From positions 4,158,849-4,222,848 of the forward strand of contig NZ_WHOY01000031.1 in assembly GCF_009765445.1 (NCBI RefSeq): DNA of 64,000 bases, written 5' to 3'. The position numbers and the translations under genes are program-made. Positions 59,278 through 64,000 of this stretch are shown here, one piece after another. This DNA comes from Pantoea sp. BAV 3049. GTDB lineage: Bacteria > Pseudomonadota > Gammaproteobacteria > Enterobacterales > Enterobacteriaceae. The notes under the pieces were generated by a model, which was not told where the DNA came from, ran no database searches, and saw only the letters and a list, made by a program, of their open reading frames with translations. Within the stretch, counting starts at the first letter, position 1; the number at the start of each line of letters is the position of its first letter.

Positions 59278-60564
59278 TTATGCCAGCTGACTGAGGCGAG
59301 CGAGCTGCTCAAAATAGTCGGGGAAGGTTTTTGCGGTACATTTCGGATCGAGAATGGTCACCGGCGTGGTTGAAAGCGCCACCAGTGAAAAACACATTGC
59401 CATACGGTGATCGTTATAGGTCCCAATTTTTGCATACCGGATAGTTTCTGGCGGAGTGACGCGAATATAGTCGTGTCCCTCTTCCACTTCGGCACCCACT
59501 TTCCGCAGTTCTGTCGCCATGGCGGCCAGACGGTCGGTTTCTTTTACACGCCAGTTATAGATGTTGCGCATCACTGTTGTGCCTTTGGCAAACAATGCTG
59601 CCGTAGCAATGGTCATTGCCGCATCCGGGATATGGTTCATATCCAGATCGATAGCCTTCAGTTCACCGCGGGTACAGGCAATAAAGTCATCACCCCACTC
59701 AATCGTCGCCCCCATTTTCTCCAGCACGTCGGCAAAGCGGATATCGCCCTGCATGCTGTTGCGGCCAATACCGGTGACCTTAACAGTGCCGCCTTTGATA
59801 GCCGCTGCGGCCAGGAAATAGGAAGCAGATGAAGCATCTCCCTCAACCAGGTATTCGCCCGGCGAAACATATTGCTGATTACCGGCAACGTGGAAGACGC
59901 TGTAATTCTCGTTTTTAACCGTAACGCCAAAGGTCTTCATCAGATTCAGGGTGATATCGATATAAGGTTTGGAAACAAGATCGCCCTCGATCACAATTTT
60001 GGTGTTGGTCGGTGCCAGCGGAGCCGTCATCAGCAACGCCGTCAGGAACTGGCTGGATACACTACCGTCGACGGAGACTTCCCCTCCGGCAAAACCACCC
60101 TGCAACCGCAGCGGCGGATAATCCTGCTGTTCAAGATACTCTACTTTAGCCCCCCCCTGACGCAGCGCATCGACCAGATGGCCAATTGGACGCTCTTTCA
60201 TCCTTGGCTCACCGGTCAGCACAATGTCACTGGCACCCAGGCAAAGTGCGGCAGCGAGAGGACGCATTGCGGTCCCCGCATTGCCCAAAAACAGTTCAAG
60301 CGGTTTTTCCGCATGCAGCGGGCCACCCTGACCGGTCACCTCACATACCGTACGATTGTCAGACAGCGTATAGCTGACCCCTAACGCCTGCAGGGCGTTA
60401 AGCATATGGCGTACATCATCACTGTCCAGCAAATTGGTCAGGCGAGTGGTGCCTTTAGCCAGCGCAGCCAGCAATAAAGCGCGGTTAGAAACGCTTTTGG
60501 AACCGGGTAAATTAACGGTGCCATCCACCAGTGCGATAGGTTGTAACGTCAGGGATTCCTGCAT
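59278..60564 (-). CDS. aroA: 5-enolpyruvylshikimate-3-phosphate synthase
   Basis: Joins shikimate-3-phosphate and phosphoenolpyruvate in the aromatic amino acid pathway. 428 residues, two similar domains. [18 protein letters not shown] (19-36) binds substrate; [12 protein letters not shown] (91-102) is the glyphosate-contacting loop with the standard Gly, Thr and Pro, so this is an ordinary class I (glyphosate-sensitive) enzyme. [25 protein letters not shown] and [12 protein letters not shown] lie near the C-terminus. ATG 60564 is chosen from family alignment; GGAG is 12 bases away, longer than ideal. Confidence 0.97.
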   Translation of the reverse strand: MQESLTLQPIALVDGTVNLPGSKSVSNRALLLAALAKGTTRLTNLLDSDDVRHMLNALQALGVSYTLSDNRTVCEVTGQGGPLHAEKPLELFLGNAGTAMRPLAAALCLGASDIVLTGEPRMKERPIGHLVDALRQGGAKVEYLEQQDYPPLRLQGGFAGGEVSVDGSVSSQFLTALLMTAPLAPTNTKIVIEGDLVSKPYIDITLNLMKTFGVTVKNENYSVFHVAGNQQYVSPGEYLVEGDASSASYFLAAAAIKGGTVKVTGIGRNSMQGDIRFADVLEKMGATIEWGDDFIACTRGELKAIDLDMNHIPDAAMTIATAALFAKGTTVMRNIYNWRVKETDRLAAMATELRKVGAEVEEGHDYIRVTPPETIRYAKIGTYNDHRMAMCFSLVALSTTPVTILDPKCTAKTFPDYFEQLARLSQLA

Positions 60565-60595
60565 GTGAAACTTATTCTCCAAATAAAATGCAATA

Positions 60596-60616
60596 AAACC
60601 TCGCGATGCGAGGTTT
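60596..60616 (-). terminator. serC-aroA intercistronic hairpin
   Basis: AAACCTCGC (60596-60604) and GCGAGGTTT (60608-60616): perfect 9-pair stem with a 3-base loop, followed on the minus strand by TATTG. In E. coli a hairpin at this place partly terminates serC-aroA transcripts, so aroA is expressed less than serC. Confidence 0.75.
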
Positions 60617-60643
60617 CAGAGAGTTCAGACCGGGATCTTGCGC

Positions 60644-61729
60644 TCAGCCATGGCGGCGCTCAAAGTCGATCATAAAATCAGTCAGGGCCTTTACCCCTGC
60701 CAGCGGCATAGCGTTGTAGATGGAGGCTCGCATGCCGCCTACCACACGGTGGCCTTTCAGTGCATGCAGACCTGCAGCAATTGATTCGTCCAGGAACACC
60801 TTATCCAGGGAAGCATCCGCCAGTTGGAAAGGAACGTTCATGCGCGAACGGTTGCCACGAGCCACATCGTTGCGATAAAAATCACTTTTGTCGATCACGC
60901 CATAGAGCAGATCCGCTTTCGCCTGGTTGCGCTTGTCCAGTTCAGCCACGCCGCCCTGCTCTTTCAGCCACTTGAACACCAGGCCGGAAAGATACCATGC
61001 AAAAGTCGGAGGGGTGTTAAACATTGAGTCGTTTTCGCTCAGCACCTGGTAATCCAGGATCGAAGGCAACTCTTTTTTCGCCTTGCCCAGCAGATCTTCA
61101 CGTACCACGACCAGCGTCAGGCCAGCCGGACCGATGTTTTTCTGCGCACCGGCATAAATCACGCCGTAGCGGCTGACATCAATCGGGTGGGACAAAATGG
61201 TTGATGACAGGTCGGCAACCACCACTTTATCACCAAAATCCGGCTCTTCATTAATCGCGATACCGTCAATGGTTTCATTAGGGCAGTAGTGCACGTAGGC
61301 GGCGTCATCGGACAGTGCCCAACTGCTCATCGGGGTAACCGCCCTCAGGCCATCAACGGTGGTTTTAGCATCAATGACATTTGGCGTGCAGTATTTCAGC
61401 GCTTCTTTGATTGCGCTGTGCGCCCAGTAGCCTGCATCAACATAATCTGCCGTTGTGTGGTTCCCCAGCAGGTTCATCGGGATAGCCGCAAATTGGGCAC
61501 GGGCACCACCATGGCAGAATAATACTTTGTAATTGGAGGGGATTTTCAGCAGATCGCGAAAATCTTTTTCTGCCTCTTCAGCCACCTGAATGAACTCTTT
61601 ACTGCGATGGCTGATCTCCATCACAGAAGTCCCTAAACCCTGCCAGTTACAGAGTTCCTGTTCGGCACGACGCAGCACTTCCACCGGCAGCATTGCCGGG
61701 CCGGAGCTAAAATTGAAAATCTGACTCAT
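60644..61729 (-). CDS. serC: Phosphoserine/phosphohydroxythreonine aminotransferase
   Basis: 361-residue PLP enzyme used in serine synthesis and in pyridoxal phosphate synthesis. PLP lysine is Lys197 in [25 protein letters not shown] at the N-terminus and [18 protein letters not shown] are conserved. GAGGGGAA directly before the ATG. First gene of the serC-aroA unit. Upstream promoter candidate at 61775-61803. Confidence 0.98.
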   Translation of the reverse strand: MSQIFNFSSGPAMLPVEVLRRAEQELCNWQGLGTSVMEISHRSKEFIQVAEEAEKDFRDLLKIPSNYKVLFCHGGARAQFAAIPMNLLGNHTTADYVDAGYWAHSAIKEALKYCTPNVIDAKTTVDGLRAVTPMSSWALSDDAAYVHYCPNETIDGIAINEEPDFGDKVVVADLSSTILSHPIDVSRYGVIYAGAQKNIGPAGLTLVVVREDLLGKAKKELPSILDYQVLSENDSMFNTPPTFAWYLSGLVFKWLKEQGGVAELDKRNQAKADLLYGVIDKSDFYRNDVARGNRSRMNVPFQLADASLDKVFLDESIAAGLHALKGHRVVGGMRASIYNAMPLAGVKALTDFMIDFERRHG

Positions 61730-61774
61730 TTCCCCTCACCACTTTCAGATCAATCGATTTCGATTCTGCTATCG

Positions 61775-61803
61775 GTTTTATCACTGCCCTGGCCGGGCTG
61801 CAA
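61775..61803 (-). promoter_or_regulatory. Candidate serC promoter
   Basis: On the minus strand TTGCAG (61803-61798), 17-base spacer, TAAAAC (61780-61775), about 45 bases before the serC ATG. Spacing is right and the -10 matches 4 of 6 positions. E. coli serC is activated by Lrp and repressed by CRP; I cannot place those sites. Confidence 0.4.
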
Positions 61804-62037
61804 TGTTTAATCCGGTCAACCGACCAGTTCTTCGCGTTGCTACGCAACAGCTTGTAGGGTGAATTGAAACAATGTCGATATTTTGTGAAGCTGTTCCAGC
61901 GATCGCTGATTTGCCCCTCACATCCGGCGGGAAAACTGCCAGAATAGCCGCCATCAAATCACCCAGCCGGATAGCGAATCAGGCGGAAACCCCGTATCAT
62001 TGCGCGCTTTCGGCACAATCCAAAACGAGTGGGCACT
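61804..62037. other. serC-ycaO intergenic region
   Basis: Separates divergent serC and ycaO. In E. coli the ycaP gene lies here; I find no reading frame resembling it. A TATCAT at 61995-62000 could be the ycaO -10, without a good -35. Nothing else recognised. Confidence 0.5.
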
Positions 62038-63795
62038 ATGACGCAAACGTATATCCCAGGCAAAGACGCCGCGCTGGAAGACTCTATCGCACGCTTTCAG
62101 CAAAAATTACAGGATCTGGGCTTCAATATTGAAGAAGCTTCCTGGCTGAACCCGGTACCTCATGTCTGGTCGGTTCATATTCGCGACCGCGACTGCCCGC
62201 TGTGCTTCACTAACGGTAAAGGCGCCAGTAAAAAAGCCGCGCTGGCTTCCGCGCTGGGTGAATATTTCGAGCGCCTGTCGACCAACTACTTCTTTGCCGA
62301 TTTCTGGCTGGGTAAATCCGTGGCCGAAGGGGATTTTGTTCACTATCCTAATGAAAAATGGTTCCCGCTACCGGAAGATGACAGCCTGCCACAAGGCATT
62401 CTCGATCCGCGCCTGAGCAAATTTTACGACCCGGAACAGGAAGTGAGTGCCAGCGATCTGATCGATCTGCAGTCCGGCAATAGCGATCGGGGGATCTGCG
62501 CCCTGCCGTTTACCCGCCAGTCAGATCAGCAGACCGTCTATATTCCGATGAACATTATCGGCAATCTCTACGTGTCTAACGGCATGTCCGCAGGTAACAC
62601 GGCGAACGAAGCTCGTGTACAGGGTTTGTCTGAGGTCTTTGAGCGCTACATTAAAAACCGCATTATCGCCGAATCCATCAGTCTGCCAACTATTCCGGAT
62701 GAAGTACTCAACCGTTACCCGGGCGTGGTGGAGGCCATCGCCAGACTGGAAGCGGAAGGTTTCCCAATCCTCTCTTATGACGCCTCGCTGGGTGGCAAGT
62801 ATCCGGTTATCTGCGTGGTGCTGTTTAATCCGGAGAATGGTACGTGCTTCGCCTCTTTCGGCGCACACCCGGATTTCGGCGTCGCGCTGGAACGTACCGT
62901 CACCGAACTGCTGCAGGGCCGCAGCCTGAAAGATCTCGATGTGTTTACGCCGCCCACTTTCGATGATGAAGAAGTGGCCGAGCATGCAAACCTGGAAACT
63001 CACTTTATCGATTCCAGCGGGCTAATATCCTGGGATATGTTCAAGGATGACGCCGACTATCCATTTGCTGACTGGAGCTTTGCCGGCACCACCGAAGAAG
63101 AATTCGCCACATTGATGGCAATCTTCGATTCGGAAGATCAGGAAGTGTATATCGCCGACTATCAGCATCTGGACGTCTACGCCTGCCGTATTATTGTGCC
63201 TGGGATGTCAGATATCTATCCGGCCGAAGATCTGCTGCTGGCCAACAACAGCATGGGGGCTTATCTGCGCGAAACCCTGCTCTCGCTGCCTGAAAGCAAC
63301 TGGGAGAAAGAGGACTATCTGGCGCTGATTGAGCGTCTGGATGAAGACGGCCATGACGACTTTACCCGCGTCCGTGAGCTGCTGGGCCTGGCGACCGGTA
63401 AAGATAACGGCTGGTATACCCTGCGCATTGGTGAACTCAAGGCGATGCTGGCCCTGGCCGGTGGCGACACCGATCAGGCTTTGATCTGGACCGAATGGAC
63501 CATGGAATTCAACGCTTCCATCTTCACTCCAGCCCGTGCGAATTATTACCGCTGCCTGCAGACTTTACTGCTGCTGAGCATGGAAGAAGAACGCGATCCT
63601 GTGCAGTACCACAATGCCTTCGTGCGGATGTATGGTCAGGAAGCCGTTGAGGCAGCTTCGGCCGCCATCAGCGGCGAAGCGCCATTCTATGGTCTGCAAA
63701 GCGTGGATGAAGATCTGCTGGCCTTCCCGGCCCATCAGTCATTGCTGGCAGCCTATGAAAAACTTCAGCAGGCAAAACGCCGCTACTGGAAATAA
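62038..63795 (+). CDS. ycaO: YcaO, ATP-dependent cyclodehydratase-family protein linked to ribosomal S12 modification
   Basis: 585 residues. Founding type of the YcaO superfamily, whose members activate amide backbones with ATP. ATP-site residues are in SALGEYFERLSTN and VQGLSEVFERY (conserved Glu-rich helices) and the QSGNSDRGICALPF segment. C-terminal third (from about residue 440) is a helical TPR-like region typical of the stand-alone E. coli type. In E. coli YcaO is needed together with RimO for beta-methylthiolation of Asp in ribosomal protein S12; there is no peptide-maturation gene cluster around it here. ATG 62038 is the start; GTG 62029 in frame overlaps the ribosome binding site. 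Confidence 0.95.
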   Translation: MTQTYIPGKDAALEDSIARFQQKLQDLGFNIEEASWLNPVPHVWSVHIRDRDCPLCFTNGKGASKKAALASALGEYFERLSTNYFFADFWLGKSVAEGDFVHYPNEKWFPLPEDDSLPQGILDPRLSKFYDPEQEVSASDLIDLQSGNSDRGICALPFTRQSDQQTVYIPMNIIGNLYVSNGMSAGNTANEARVQGLSEVFERYIKNRIIAESISLPTIPDEVLNRYPGVVEAIARLEAEGFPILSYDASLGGKYPVICVVLFNPENGTCFASFGAHPDFGVALERTVTELLQGRSLKDLDVFTPPTFDDEEVAEHANLETHFIDSSGLISWDMFKDDADYPFADWSFAGTTEEEFATLMAIFDSEDQEVYIADYQHLDVYACRIIVPGMSDIYPAEDLLLANNSMGAYLRETLLSLPESNWEKEDYLALIERLDEDGHDDFTRVRELLGLATGKDNGWYTLRIGELKAMLALAGGDTDQALIWTEWTMEFNASIFTPARANYYRCLQTLLLLSMEEERDPVQYHNAFVRMYGQEAVEAASAAISGEAPFYGLQSVDEDLLAFPAHQSLLAAYEKLQQAKRRYWK

Positions 63796-63806
63796 TGCTT
63801 AGCTGG

Positions 63807-63831
63807 CGGCCTGCAATATAAAAGCAGGCCG
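63807..63831 (+). terminator. Hairpin after ycaO
   Basis: CGGCCTGC (63807-63814) and GCAGGCCG (63824-63831), 9-base AT-rich loop, followed by TCATTCATT. Without a clean T run it is probably a partial terminator. Confidence 0.5.
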
Positions 63832-64000
63832 TCATTCATTCAGATCCACTCCAGGAAGATTCCATGCCGCTTAATTTTCATTAAAAGTTAATAAAAGGTG
63901 AGCCAGATATTTTAAAAAAACCACCATGCAACATTCCGGACATATTTCTCTTTTGTTTTTCACCTTCCAACCCGTGCATTTCGTGCTCTATTCAACTTTT
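63832..64000 (+). other. Region downstream of ycaO to window end
   Basis: AT-rich, non-coding in appearance. In E. coli the next gene is focA (formate channel), whose promoter region would fall here, but no FNR or ArcA site is clear and no coding start is visible before the window ends. Confidence 0.4.

Noticed and set aside
62038..63795. YcaO as part of a thiazole/oxazole-modified peptide cluster
   Set aside because: No precursor peptide, cyclodehydratase partner, dehydrogenase or exporter nearby; the protein is the stand-alone type.
1..64000. CRISPR arrays, insertion sequences, prophage or attachment sites
   Set aside because: No regularly spaced repeats, transposase, integrase or tRNA-linked duplications were seen; gene order is core and contiguous.
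1..64000. tRNA or rRNA genes
   Set aside because: No cloverleaf-type sequence or rRNA signature was recognised in any intergenic interval.

Overview
The window is a stretch of conserved core chromosome from a member of the Enterobacterales. Nearly every protein is recognisable as an orthologue of an Escherichia coli K-12 protein, and gene order follows the yccT-to-ycaO segment of that chromosome almost gene for gene (read in the opposite orientation). Lineage-specific differences are the absence of the elf/ycb fimbrial cluster between pyrD and ssuE, the absence of ycaP between serC and ycaO, and a diverged OmpA/OmpF and TfoX. From general protein divergence I would guess an Erwinia/Pantoea-type bacterium (Erwiniaceae), but that is inference. 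I see no insertion sequence, prophage, integron, CRISPR array, tRNA or rRNA.

Layout. 1-7255: end of yccT (cut by the window edge), mgsA, helD (-), yccF-yccS, tfoX (-), SOS gene sulA with a LexA box. 7256-12054: ompA with a long conserved leader, matP (-), lonH, fabA with FadR/FabR-type sites, and the small ribosome hibernation gene rmf (-), which is only 55 codons long. 12264-19849 (-): rlmL-uup-pqiA-pqiB-pqiC, a tightly packed run. 20006-23159: ycbX (+), zapC and pyrD (-), and a 387-base gap. 23333-27603: the sulfonate operon ssuEADCB. 27656-36080: pepN (-), pncB, asnS, ompF, aspC. 36150-46794 (-): gloC, mepK, ldtD and the cmoM-mukF-mukE-mukB operon. 46923-55969: elyC (+), then ycbJ, kdsB, ycaR, ycaQ, lpxK, msbA, comEC (-). 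56230-61729 (-): ihfB, rpsA, cmk, aroA, serC. 62038-63795: ycaO (+).

How the genes work together. Several functional groups share the window: envelope biogenesis (ompA, ompF, pqiABC, msbA, lpxK, kdsB, elyC, mepK, ldtD, fabA); chromosome organisation and division (mukBEF, matP, ihfB, sulA, zapC); translation (rpsA, rmf, rlmL, uup, asnS, cmoM, ycaO); DNA repair or uptake (helD, ycaQ, comEC, tfoX); and small-molecule metabolism (mgsA and gloC on methylglyoxal; pyrD, cmk, aroA, serC, aspC, pncB, pepN, ssu). The serC-aroA-cmk-rpsA-ihfB cluster is punctuated by GC-rich intercistronic hairpins, and clear intrinsic terminators follow most transcription units.

I looked for an undescribed system and did not find a convincing one. 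The points I would look at again are YcbJ, which has a kinase-like fold signature but a degenerate catalytic motif; a short coding-like reading frame in the pyrD-ssuE gap; competing hairpins in the tfoX leader; and a TTG start with an ideal ribosome binding site for pqiB.
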